Positions 53,992 to 61,759 of a stretch of 64,000 nt of DNA are shown one piece after another. The stretch is from Paenibacillus lactis (GTDB taxonomy: Bacteria > Bacillota > Bacilli > Paenibacillales > Paenibacillaceae), in assembly GCF_017873605.1 (NCBI RefSeq), contig NZ_JAGGKI010000002.1, positions 434,001-498,000 of the forward strand. Direction: 5' to 3'. A program made the translations under genes and the position numbers. Positions within the stretch are counted from its first letter, which is position 1. Each line of letters opens with the position of its first letter. The notes beneath the pieces are model-generated. The model was not told the DNA's origin and made no database searches. It saw nothing but the letters and a program-made list of their open reading frames with translations.

Positions 53992-54052
53992 ATTCAGTAT
54001 ATATAATGATGCATTCTGTATATGTACGTTTACGGCTCACAGCTGAACCTTC

Positions 54053-54244
54053 TTACTTCCTACGCTGATGCTTCGTCATTCGGCTGTACGTGATGAACGC
54101 AGCAGCAATCATCGCGATGAACCCCAAATTACTCGCCGACTCCGGCGTCATGCCAAACAAAACGCATAAATTGGTTACCAAGCTTCTAGTCAGCAGCGCC
54201 GCCGCAATCAAGATCAACGGCCGCCACACATTATATCCTCTCAT
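54053..54244 (-). CDS. Small membrane protein, hypothetical
   Basis: 63-residue protein with two predicted transmembrane helices (PLILIAAALLTRSLVTNL and LGFIAMIAAAFITY) and a basic C-terminal tail (SRMTKHQRRK). A GGAG ribosome binding site lies about 10 bases before the ATG, and a terminator follows. I recognise no family. It is transcribed in the same direction as the Psp operon but is separated from it by a terminator at 54428-54478. Confidence 0.6.
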   Translation of the reverse strand: MRGYNVWRPLILIAAALLTRSLVTNLCVLFGMTPESASNLGFIAMIAAAFITYSRMTKHQRRK

Positions 54245-54427
54245 CCCCGCAACACTCCTGCTCCCAAGGTCTATTGACGCATCCTGCTCCCAGCATTATC
54301 ATCTTTCATAAAAACATTATACCATGAATAAGTATGCGCATACATTTTATAAAATGGTTAGAAAGCAGCTCCAATGTAGAATCTACAATGAGATTCAAGC
54401 AACTATATTAGATAGCGGTATCCTGAT

Positions 54428-54478
54428 AAAAACAGCCATAAGTTGGCCGCTTATCAAAAGCCCCCAGCTTATGGCTGT
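54428..54478 (-). terminator. Terminator after the Psp operon
   Basis: Perfect 11-bp minus-strand stem ACAGCCATAAG / CTTATGGCTGT around a 25-base loop, followed by TTTTT, 26 bases after the ydjI stop codon. Confidence 0.85.
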
Positions 54479-54503
54479 ACTTTACGCCAGGCTCTGCCTG
54501 AAT

Positions 54504-55553
54504 CTATCCCAGCTTATGTCCGCAGTTCGGACAAAAGTTCGAGCCCTCGTTCTTCGCTCCGCAGTTGGGACAGAAGTTCGGTTTGCTCTTGCCCTCGGAG
54601 GGTGAGGACGCCGGCGGCGATTGGGATTCTCCTCCTGCATGCTGCTTGTCGTTCCGGGCTTGGTCTTGCCCCTCCGCCCTCTCGGGGTCACGTTGGTCCC
54701 GAGTTGGACTGGCATTCATGTTTCGCATCATCTCATTGACCATATTCATCCCCATCATCATGCCGGCCATATCCGAAGCAGCGCCTCCGCCCTTTATTTT
54801 ACCTGAAGCGATGCCGTCCGTTATGCTGACCTGCTGGTATTTCTGCAGGTTGCCGATCATTTCATGGGATGCCGTCTTCGTGATCATCTCTTGGATTTCC
54901 GCCGGATAATTGAAGCTCATGACCTGGAAGCCGGTGATAGAGATTCCATTGTCCATCACTTCCATATCCAGGTCCTCCCGGATGCCTTTGGCGATCTCGG
55001 AGGCATTCGCCTGTAGATTGAACATGTTCTTGCCTTCACGGCTGATCCATTTCATCAGGAGCTGATCCAAAACGGACGTAATGCGGATTTTGACATCCTC
55101 CACCAGATAGCTCTCCCGCATGCCCGCAATCTTGTCGATCAACGTCACATAATCGGTGACTTTGAAATTGAAGGTGCCGTTAGCCCGGATCGGCATGCCG
55201 CCCGGAAGCTGGGGCGTCGGAATCAGAATCGGATTTTGCGTTCCCCACCGGACGGTAAACTCCTTCGTGTTGACGAACAGAACCTCTACCCGCATACCGC
55301 TGTTGAACCCGAACCGAAAGCCCTTCAGCGTGGACAGAAACGGAATGATGTCCGAATCGATACTGTACTCGCCCTCATCTTCAAAGATCCCTTCAATCTT
55401 GCCGTTGTTCACAAAGATGGCGTCTTGGCCGGCGCGAATGATCAGCCTGCTGCCTTTCTTGATCTCCCGGTTGCTCCACTTCCAAAAAATCATATCGTCT
55501 CTAAACTCTTCCCATTCCACCACGTTGGAGAATTGATTTCTGAAAAATCCCAT
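54504..55553 (-). CDS. ydjI: SPFH-domain protein with C-terminal zinc ribbon, YdjI-like
   Basis: Membrane-stress-associated protein of 349 residues. The SPFH/band-7-like core (LIIRAGQDAIFVNNGKI, MPIRANGTFNFKVTDY, SITGFQVMSFNYPAEIQEMI) covers residues ~30-230. A Gly/Met-rich stretch and a Pro/Ser-rich linker follow. The C-terminus is a zinc ribbon with two CPNCG knuckles. It is the fourth gene of a pspA-ydjG-ydjH-ydjI operon like that of B. subtilis, where the products act with PspA in envelope stress. Confidence 0.92.
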   Translation of the reverse strand: MGFFRNQFSNVVEWEEFRDDMIFWKWSNREIKKGSRLIIRAGQDAIFVNNGKIEGIFEDEGEYSIDSDIIPFLSTLKGFRFGFNSGMRVEVLFVNTKEFTVRWGTQNPILIPTPQLPGGMPIRANGTFNFKVTDYVTLIDKIAGMRESYLVEDVKIRITSVLDQLLMKWISREGKNMFNLQANASEIAKGIREDLDMEVMDNGISITGFQVMSFNYPAEIQEMITKTASHEMIGNLQKYQQVSITDGIASGKIKGGGAASDMAGMMMGMNMVNEMMRNMNASPTRDQRDPERAEGQDQARNDKQHAGGESQSPPASSPSEGKSKPNFCPNCGAKNEGSNFCPNCGHKLG

Positions 55554-55574
55554 GCTACGATTCCATCCCTTCCT

Positions 55575-56360
55575 TTAGAATTTCCCACGGCTGCTGCTAT
55601 GCGAATGGCCACCGCTCGTTACGCCTCCGCCGGAGCTGCCTCCATCATTTTTGGGTATCTCCCGTCTTGTTGTCGTCGTTCGAATGTACCGATCTTCCTG
55701 ATCAATAATGCCCGAGGTGCTCGCATCCTCATAAGTCCGGCGATTGACCGTCACCCGGCCGCCGGCGCGGTACGTCATCAGGCCGACGGCCAATCCGCCG
55801 ATCAGGACAGCACCGCCGAGCTGAACCCATATATTGAACAGCGGATTATCGGGATTGAATCCCGGCTCATAGCCCATATATTCATGCGCGGATATAATGT
55901 AGGCTTCGAATGCCTTCTTATACTCCCCATCCGATAAGTCGCCCGTGATCTTGCGGCGGATTTTATCCAGCCGGTTACGGTCGAGGTATTCCTCGGCTTT
56001 GTAATATCCTTGCAATTCCACATCGCGGTTGCGCATATCCAGCCCCAAAATGACGGCGTTGCCGTGTGGCCTGTCATACCCGGGCGCATACGCATCATAA
56101 AAATCCTCAATCAATATCTCGATATCCACATTGTCCGGATTGTCCGTAGTAATTATGATAAAGTCCGTCTCCCGTTCGGCTCCGTACTCGCGGGCCAAGG
56201 CGCTTAGCTCCTCATACTCCTGCGCACTCAAAAGCCCGGCGTCATCAAAGATGAGCGGCTTGGCCTCGGCAGCAGCGGCTGTGGTTCGAAGCGGCATCAT
56301 AAGGAATACCGCCAGCATCATAATCCATCCTAACCTTAGCAACGACCGTCGTCTTCTCAC
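55575..56360 (-). CDS. ydjH: TPM-domain membrane protein, YdjH-like
   Basis: Exported/membrane protein of about 261 residues. The GTG start at 56360 overlaps the ydjG stop (GTGA) and lies 9 bases after GGGAGG; the longer ATG frame is a shadow of ydjG. A signal helix (LGWIMMLAVFLMMPLRT) precedes a TPM domain (FDDAGLLSAQEYEELSALA, DFIIITTDNPDN, GNAVILGLDMRNRDVEL). A second helix (WVQLGGAVLIGGLAVGLMTY) and a Ser/Gly/His-rich tail (GGSSGGGVTSGGHSHSSS) follow. The tail resembles those of other TPM proteins. Confidence 0.9.
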   Translation of the reverse strand: MRRRRSLLRLGWIMMLAVFLMMPLRTTAAAAEAKPLIFDDAGLLSAQEYEELSALAREYGAERETDFIIITTDNPDNVDIEILIEDFYDAYAPGYDRPHGNAVILGLDMRNRDVELQGYYKAEEYLDRNRLDKIRRKITGDLSDGEYKKAFEAYIISAHEYMGYEPGFNPDNPLFNIWVQLGGAVLIGGLAVGLMTYRAGGRVTVNRRTYEDASTSGIIDQEDRYIRTTTTRREIPKNDGGSSGGGVTSGGHSHSSSRGKF

Positions 56361-57388
56361 CAGAACCCACCTCCCATCATCCAGGCGATCAGCTTCAAGG
56401 ACAAGAAGGACACGCCGGATATCCCGGCGAACCACGCGGCGATCTTCGCCTTGCTGAGCGGCGGCCTGCCCACCACCTTGCCCGTTTGACCGTTCATGGC
56501 GAACGTGTATACGGTTTTGTTGTAGTCGTAATGCACCATCCATACCGGAAGAAGGACGTAATCCGCTTTTTTCATCGTTGTATCAATCTGCTTATTAGTG
56601 TAATTAACCGTTGTATACCCGGCGACTGCAGACGAAATAGCCGCATCGATGTAGCTGCGAACCTTCTCTTTCGCCCGAGGGAGAAGCTCCTGGTCGTTGT
56701 AGCTGTATTTTTCCGCCAAATATCCGGCAAGATACGGGGTTTTGAATTCCTTCAGCTGCTCGTAAGGAAAAGGCTCCAGCTTATCCATCAGCTCATCGTC
56801 CATTTTCGCCGATGCATCAAGCGGAAGCTTCGTGTAATTCAAGCGCATCTTACGGTAGATCTCGTAGTGCTGCGTTTCGGTATATTCGTAGTCACCTTGC
56901 GTGTATGTTCTTACCTTCGTTGCGTGACCGTGTACCTCCACCCGGTTATGCAGCTCATATAACCAGAACGGCACATACATGCCGGTTAAGCTCTTGATCC
57001 GGTTGGCGTTCATGAACCCCCGCGGCGTGAGAAGGCCGTTTCTGCACCATTTTCGAAAAGCCTTAATCGCTTCCTCCTTGCTAATGGAAAAAGGAATGAC
57101 CATCGCCGGAGCAAGCTCTCCGGTCAGCCGATCAGCGAGCACTACCGCGGAACCGCAATAACTGCAGCTCGTTGCGCTGGTCTCCGCATCCGTCATGATC
57201 ACGGCCCCGCAGCTGCCGCAGTGGTATTCCTTGACTTCACCCTCCGTAAACACCTGCTGCTTCATCGGATCGGGGAGCTGATCAATATGTTCTTGGTTTC
57301 CGCAGCCCGGGCAAGACAGCGTTCCCGTCGCCGCATCAAAGCTCATCCCGCTGCCGCAGTACGGACATTTGTATTCAATTACCGGCAT
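56357..57388 (-). CDS. ydjG: Zinc-ribbon membrane protein, YdjG-like
   Basis: Protein of 343 residues. The N-terminus holds two C4 zinc ribbons (CPYCGSGMSFDAATGTLSCPGCG split around GTL; then CGSCGAVIM...SCSYCG). A middle domain containing FSISKEEAIKAFRKWC and GMYVPFWLYEL follows, then a C-terminal hydrophobic helix (AAWFAGISGVSFLSLKLIAW). In B. subtilis YdjG and YdjH recruit PspA to the membrane. It lies 27 bases after pspA and overlaps ydjH by 4 bases. Confidence 0.92.
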   Translation of the reverse strand: MPVIEYKCPYCGSGMSFDAATGTLSCPGCGNQEHIDQLPDPMKQQVFTEGEVKEYHCGSCGAVIMTDAETSATSCSYCGSAVVLADRLTGELAPAMVIPFSISKEEAIKAFRKWCRNGLLTPRGFMNANRIKSLTGMYVPFWLYELHNRVEVHGHATKVRTYTQGDYEYTETQHYEIYRKMRLNYTKLPLDASAKMDDELMDKLEPFPYEQLKEFKTPYLAGYLAEKYSYNDQELLPRAKEKVRSYIDAAISSAVAGYTTVNYTNKQIDTTMKKADYVLLPVWMVHYDYNKTVYTFAMNGQTGKVVGRPPLSKAKIAAWFAGISGVSFLSLKLIAWMMGGGFW

Positions 57389-57415
57389 CGGATCACCTCA
57401 ATTCCCATCAGACCA

Positions 57416-58120
57416 TTACTCCTTCTGTTTCGATTCGCCGCTGCGATCATCCGGGGCTGCTTCCGGACTCGCTGCCGTATGGCTATCATCGCTGCGTCGC
57501 TTCATCTGTTCCTCAAGCTCCGCCATCAGCACGTCCAAATCGTCTTCCTTCGATCCGGCCCGTAGCTCCGCGAGCGCCAGCGCTTCGTCCAGGGTCCGGT
57601 TCGCCTTCTCCTCCATCGATTGGAACGCCCCAGCAACGTCGCCACGGGAGGAGCCGCTCTCGTTTAAGCGCTGCTGATGCCTCGCCTCGGCCATTTTCCC
57701 TTTGAGCTCCAACCGTCTTGCTTCGAGCCGCTCCATATCCGCGACTAGCTTATCCTGCATCTGCTTCATGCTCACCGCATCGGAAGCGGCCTGCTCATAT
57801 GCCTGCTGCAAGTCATCGAGCTTCACGGCCGTCTCCGCCTTACGCTCCAGGAATTTGCGGGCATCGACTTCATTTCCTGCTTCCGCCGCCTTCTCGGCAT
57901 ACCGCTGCAGCTTGGCGACCTCCGTAATGCACTCATCCAGCGTCCGTTTGGCCCGCCGCTCCTCCGCAAGCAGTGAGGCCGTCTCCGCCTTCACCTGGCC
58001 CAAGTCGCTGTGCAGGCTGCGCATATATTCATCAATCGTCTTCTCCGGATCATCCGACCGATCCAGCAAAGCGTTCACATTCGCTCGCATAATATCGGTA
58101 AATCTCGACAGCATTCCCAT
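57416..58120 (-). CDS. pspA: PspA/IM30 family protein
   Basis: ESCRT-III-like membrane-remodelling protein of about 234 residues. The ATG at 58120 (MGMLSRFTDIMRANVNALLD) lies 9 bases after AAGGAGG; the earlier ATGs are too near the site or upstream of it. An amphipathic N-terminal helix and long coiled coil (EKTIDEYMRSLHSDLGQVKA, AEERRAKRTLDECITEVAKL) match PspA/Vipp1. The acidic, low-complexity C-terminus is unstructured. It leads the ydjGHI operon and is driven by a SigW-like promoter at 58159-58185, consistent with envelope-stress induction. Confidence 0.94.
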   Translation of the reverse strand: MGMLSRFTDIMRANVNALLDRSDDPEKTIDEYMRSLHSDLGQVKAETASLLAEERRAKRTLDECITEVAKLQRYAEKAAEAGNEVDARKFLERKAETAVKLDDLQQAYEQAASDAVSMKQMQDKLVADMERLEARRLELKGKMAEARHQQRLNESGSSRGDVAGAFQSMEEKANRTLDEALALAELRAGSKEDDLDVLMAELEEQMKRRSDDSHTAASPEAAPDDRSGESKQKE

Positions 58121-58158
58121 GGACATGTTCCTCCTTGGCAACTTTGTTTATCTAATAA

Positions 58159-58185
58159 TACCGGAATTCATCCGGAGAGGTTTCA
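58159..58185 (-). promoter_or_regulatory. SigW-like promoter of the Psp operon
   Basis: Minus strand TGAAAC (58185-58180), sixteen bases, CGGTA (58163-58159), about 40 bases before the pspA start. The SigW consensus is TGAAAC-N16-CGTA; the -10 here has one extra G. The B. subtilis pspA-ydjGHI operon is SigW-dependent, which agrees. Confidence 0.65.
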
Positions 58186-58242
58186 TTTCTCGATATTTCA
58201 TGGCATGTTTTCCGAAAATTTACATTAGGTAGCGAGAGGTAG

Positions 58243-58416
58243 TTAGGCGGGGCTTCATTAGTGGTTGATCGTAACGGGGAAACCATTGTCTATCCTGGTC
58301 GAATGTTGAGTATTTCTGGGAAATATGACGAGGAATTGTTGTTAAGGCAAATTGGACAAAAGGTTATCAAAGCGTCTAGCTTTAAGGATTTTTACTGGTT
58401 GAAGGAGGAGTTTTAG
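58243..58416 (+). pseudogene. Short orphan frame, probable 3' remnant of a lost gene
   Basis: A frame opens after the stop at 58240 and reads LGGASLVVDRNGETIVYPGR, then MLSISGKYDEELLLRQIGQK and a 17-residue end before TAG. From the GTG at 58261 it would give 51 residues. The residues look like genuine protein rather than an antisense shadow, but there is no ribosome binding site and no family I can name. It is most easily explained as the C-terminal scrap of a decayed gene. Confidence 0.35.
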
Positions 58417-58438
58417 GCCTTGTGCGTAGATTCTTCAT

Positions 58439-58963
58439 TCAGGCTTCCCCATTAAAAATAAGTCTATATTGAATTCGTTCGCTCCTCATCCCTTGATATT
58501 CTTCACTGCCTATTCGACTTATTTCTTTGAACCCTAAGTTCTCAAGCATTTTTCTTGAACGAGCGTTGGCCTCGTGAGTTTCAGCGTTAAAAAATGAAAT
58601 TCCTAACTTCTTCGATGCATATTCCATCATACACTTTGCCGAAGCAGATCCGATCCCCTGCCCCCACAGCCTGCTCTCACCAATTGCAATGCCCAGTTCA
58701 GCCGTATTACCTTTCATGCAGGCCATATCTGCATATCCAATTAATTTCCCGTTCAACGTAATTCCCATTCGAATAAAATCTTCGGCAGGATGATTTACGC
58801 AATTGCGCCACCATTTATATAATTCTTCAGAGCTTCTGTTGATTTCCCATCCATTCGCTTCACAGAAGGAGTCATCCTTGCTCCATGCCAAGACATTTTC
58901 AAAATCATCCAGGGTAATCGGCCGTATGTGAATCCACTGTGAAAGGTTGCTTTGGCCATCCAT
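58439..58963 (-). CDS. GNAT-family N-acetyltransferase, RimJ/RimL type
   Basis: Acetyl-CoA-dependent transferase of 174 residues. The RimJ/RimL-like start (IHIRPITLDDFENVLAWSKD), the central GKLIGYADMACMKGNTAELGIAIG region (split after GYAD), the acetyl-CoA loop SRLWGQGIGSASAK and the C-terminal NARSRKMLENLGFKEI are clear. GGAAAGTG-type ribosome binding is weak (GGGGGAAAGTG). The gene is AT-richer than its neighbours and stands alone next to a gene remnant, suggesting later arrival. The substrate (protein N-terminus, antibiotic or amine) is unknown. Confidence 0.9.
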   Translation of the reverse strand: MDGQSNLSQWIHIRPITLDDFENVLAWSKDDSFCEANGWEINRSSEELYKWWRNCVNHPAEDFIRMGITLNGKLIGYADMACMKGNTAELGIAIGESRLWGQGIGSASAKCMMEYASKKLGISFFNAETHEANARSRKMLENLGFKEISRIGSEEYQGMRSERIQYRLIFNGEA

Positions 58964-59075
58964 TCACTTTCCCCCTCTACATATAAAGATTGAACATTGG
59001 CCGATAAACACCGGCCATCGTTAGTACAAATGATAATAGGAATTCGGGTGAGTGCCAACACCGCAAACTAAAAAC

Positions 59076-59112
59076 AAAAAAACAGCCGCCCCTCAACGAG
59101 GGACGGCTGTTG
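59076..59112 (-). terminator. Terminator after the lasso-type export operon
   Basis: Minus-strand stem AACAGCCGTCCCTC / GAGGGGCGGCTGTT with a short loop and one G-T/bulge, followed by TTTTTTGTTTTT, 9 bases after the ABC exporter stop codon. Confidence 0.9.
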
Positions 59113-59120
59113 AACACTGT

Positions 59121-60926
59121 TTACATCTGGGCGCCTGTTTGGTAACTGAGAAGCTGCCGGAAGGTGCCCTTCTGATCCTGAGACAGCTGCTGATAGCCTC
59201 CTTGCTGGATAATCCGCCCTTGCTCCATCACGATGACCTGATCGGCATGGCGGATCGTGGACAGCCGATGGGCGATCACGATAATGGTCATGCTTCCCTT
59301 CAGCTGCTCCAGCGCCTCCTGGATCTGCCGCTCATTCTCGCTGTCCAGCGCGCTTGTCGCTTCATCCAGCACAAGAATCGAGGGCCGCTTCAAGATGGCT
59401 CTTGCCAGGACGATCCGCTGTCGCTCACCGCCGGACAAGCGCACGCCGCGGTCGCCAATGACCGTGTCAAGCCCCTGCGGAAGCCTTCGCACGAATTCGT
59501 CCGACGCCGAAAACCTCAACGCTTCCCACAGCTCATCATCCGATGTCTCGGGAGCGGCCAGCTTCAGGTTATCCCGGATGCTCTCATTGAAGAGAAAAGG
59601 GTCCTGCGCCACATAACCGATGCTCCCCCGGAGCGACAGAAGCTGACGTTCATCCTGGATAGACACGCCGTCCGCCAGAACCTGCCCGCTCTCCGGCTGG
59701 ATCAGTCCCATGAGCAGATCGATCAGGGTGCTCTTGCCCGCGCCGGATTTGCCGACGATGGCCGTCATGCGGCGGGCCGGAATATGTAAGTTAATGCCCC
59801 GCAAAGCGTAGGTCGGAGAAGAAGCGTCATATCGGTAGTCCACATCACTGCAAGTAATACCCTGCTGCAGATGCAGTCGCTCGCCATCCGGGACTCCAGC
59901 CGTTCCGGCAAGCTCCCGGTCTGCCTCGTATTCCGCTTGCAGCTCGCGTATTGCCCGAAACGCCGGGAAATTCGAAGCAAGCTGCTCGGTACTGGTTTGA
60001 ATACTGATAAATCTTGGCCATAACCGTGAGAAAATAAGCACAATCATCAGCAGCTGCTCAGCCGGGGTGCGAAGCACCTCAAGAGCAAGGTATACGAACC
60101 CGGCAACGAGGATGACGGACGAGAGCCGGTAAATGAGCTGGGACAGGGAGTTCACTTTATTGAATTGGATGAAGTTCCGCTCCATTTTTCGCGACAGCCT
60201 GTCAAACCAATCCATATGGGACGGCTCCAGCCGGTTGCTCTTGATGTCCTTGATGCCGCTGAAATGCTCGCTGATGCCGGCAAAATAATATTTTGAAAGC
60301 TCGGTCGTCTGCTCGCCGATCCGCTTCGAGCTGCGGATGAACTTGCGCCCGAACAAGGCGAGGACCCCTCCGCTGACCAGCACGATGAGGGTTAACAACG
60401 GAGCCAGCCATAAGGCAAGGCCAATCTGAATGATCGTGAACAACAACGACGAGATCATTTGGAAGAACAGAAAGGTGCCTTGGTTCACGCGCCCAAGCTC
60501 ATTGGTCATGACATGATTGAAATCCGATTTGCGGTGGCGGAGAAAAAACTCCCATTTCGCATGCAGTAATCCCTGGTACGTCTCCATGCGCAGCTTGCGG
60601 ATAAATCGCTGCAGGATCTTGGCGTTTAGCAAGGTCTGGCTTCGCTGCAGCAGGGCCTGCCCGCCCACAATCACGACATAGATGGCCAGCACCACCGGCA
60701 AATTGAGCTGCAGGGACCACGAATCCGCAAGATCCATCAAGGTCGAGACGAGCGGGACTCCGCTCAGATCGGTCTGAAATACGCCGATCACGCCGAGAAG
60801 CGGGACGATCAGGTAGATGCCGATACCGTCCAGGATGCTGATGACCAGGATCATGCACATATTAAGGTAGAGCTTGAACCCGGCCATCCCGTGCATTTTT
60901 CGGATAAAATAAATGAGATCCTTCAA
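59121..60926 (-). CDS. ABC exporter (fused membrane and ATPase domains), lasso-peptide D type
   Basis: Half-transporter of 601 residues with six transmembrane helices (first ~330 residues) and a C-terminal ATPase. Walker A is GKSGAGKST, signature LSGGERQR, Walker B ILVLDEATSALD and H-loop IVIAHRLSTI. No N-terminal C39 peptidase is present, as expected when a separate B2 protease removes the leader. Its start overlaps the stop of the B2 gene by 4 bases. It would export and give immunity to the mature lasso peptide; a different cargo is possible because no precursor gene is visible here. Confidence 0.9.
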   Translation of the reverse strand: MKDLIYFIRKMHGMAGFKLYLNMCMILVISILDGIGIYLIVPLLGVIGVFQTDLSGVPLVSTLMDLADSWSLQLNLPVVLAIYVVIVGGQALLQRSQTLLNAKILQRFIRKLRMETYQGLLHAKWEFFLRHRKSDFNHVMTNELGRVNQGTFLFFQMISSLLFTIIQIGLALWLAPLLTLIVLVSGGVLALFGRKFIRSSKRIGEQTTELSKYYFAGISEHFSGIKDIKSNRLEPSHMDWFDRLSRKMERNFIQFNKVNSLSQLIYRLSSVILVAGFVYLALEVLRTPAEQLLMIVLIFSRLWPRFISIQTSTEQLASNFPAFRAIRELQAEYEADRELAGTAGVPDGERLHLQQGITCSDVDYRYDASSPTYALRGINLHIPARRMTAIVGKSGAGKSTLIDLLMGLIQPESGQVLADGVSIQDERQLLSLRGSIGYVAQDPFLFNESIRDNLKLAAPETSDDELWEALRFSASDEFVRRLPQGLDTVIGDRGVRLSGGERQRIVLARAILKRPSILVLDEATSALDSENERQIQEALEQLKGSMTIIVIAHRLSTIRHADQVIVMEQGRIIQQGGYQQLSQDQKGTFRQLLSYQTGAQM

Positions 60927-61423
60927 CGTAAAAACTCCTTACCGGATGACCGATTAAAGTTCAGCTCCTCCGCCCGCATATCCTTGCCGAATATTCCGAC
61001 GATCGCATATTTCTCATGCCCTTCCTTGCCCGTAACAATGTAAGAACCGCTGCGGAGCCAGGCGTGAGCCACCATTTGTCCTTGGTCATCCCGCCCGCTT
61101 CCTAAATACAGTGTATAGGGAATGCTTCTTCGCTCCAGCATTTTCTTGGCGGCAACGGCTTTGACCAGGCACTGGCTTTCCCACCAGGTAACTCGGCTCA
61201 TCGCATGTACGGCTCTGGAGATTTGGCGAAGCTGCTTCAGCTCCTCCTCCGAGCAGGTATACGGCGTTTCCTTCATAAAATCGCCCAAGGAGGGCGCCAC
61301 CTTCGCGAAAGGCAGCTGCTTGAACACTCTCCCCCAAGCCAAGTAAACATAAGCTTCGATGAACATCAGCTTCATCGCAACGGGAAAAGACATATACGTC
61401 CTTGCTTTCCGGTATAGACTCAT
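60923..61423 (-). CDS. Lasso peptide B2 leader protease, transglutaminase-like
   Basis: Cysteine protease of 166 residues of the Transglut_core3 family. The catalytic Cys85 lies in WWESQCLVKAVAAKKML and His120 in MVAHAWLRSG. The third (Asp) residue of the triad is not obvious at the position used by McjB. Normally this protein removes the leader bound by B1. Its ATG overlaps the B1 stop (TAATG) and its stop overlaps the exporter start, so B1, B2 and D are one translational unit. Confidence 0.92.
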   Translation of the reverse strand: MSLYRKARTYMSFPVAMKLMFIEAYVYLAWGRVFKQLPFAKVAPSLGDFMKETPYTCSEEELKQLRQISRAVHAMSRVTWWESQCLVKAVAAKKMLERRSIPYTLYLGSGRDDQGQMVAHAWLRSGSYIVTGKEGHEKYAIVGIFGKDMRAEELNFNRSSGKEFLR

Positions 61424-61716
61424 TAGGCCTTCTTCACCTGCACAAGCCCTTCATCGGCAAGCTGCCGCAGGAACCGCTGTACCTGCTGCTCGCACGCATC
61501 CGGTTCGATATCGTATTCCTCAACGAGCCTCTCCACCATACCGCCGACCGTAATCGGCGTAGACGCCAGCTCCCAGATCCGGCCGCCAATCCGGCCCAGA
61601 TTGTAATACTTTCCATTATCGATACTCAGCATAACCTTCTCGCCGTCCATATCACTGACCAGAAAGCCTTCGGACTGCATGATCAGTACCTCATCCGTAA
61701 TGAATTCCGTGCTCAT
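61423..61716 (-). CDS. PqqD-family protein, lasso peptide B1 (RiPP recognition element)
   Basis: Small winged-helix leader-binding protein of 97 residues. The ATG at 61716 is set by GGAGG 8 bases upstream; the ATG at 61740 has none. The PqqD fold is recognisable in MLSIDNGKYYNLGRIGGRIWEL, split at NLG, and in VERLVEEYDIEPDACEQQVQRFLRQLADEGLV (split at PDAC). It delivers the precursor leader to B2 and to the cyclase. One-base overlap with B2. Confidence 0.92.
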   Translation of the reverse strand: MSTEFITDEVLIMQSEGFLVSDMDGEKVMLSIDNGKYYNLGRIGGRIWELASTPITVGGMVERLVEEYDIEPDACEQQVQRFLRQLADEGLVQVKKA

Positions 61717-61759
61717 GGGCTCATCCTCCGTTCGTTTCACATCGTAACCGTTACTCCCG

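Larger units (their letters stand above)
53631..54052. other. AT-rich intergenic region upstream of nupN
   Basis: 422 bases. It carries the nupN promoter (53685-53713), a possible 31-codon reading frame on the plus strand (53874-53969) and a minus-strand terminator (53968-53991). No purine riboswitch is present in the short nupN leader. Confidence 0.55.
58121..58438. other. AT-rich region between pspA and the GNAT gene
   Basis: 318 bases containing the pspA promoter and a short plus-strand gene remnant (58243-58416). Base composition is more AT-rich than the neighbouring operons. Confidence 0.55.

Noticed and set aside
53787-53993. Minus-strand frame of 68 codons upstream of nupN
   Set aside because: Cys/Phe-rich composition, no ribosome binding site, and it overlaps a terminator hairpin.
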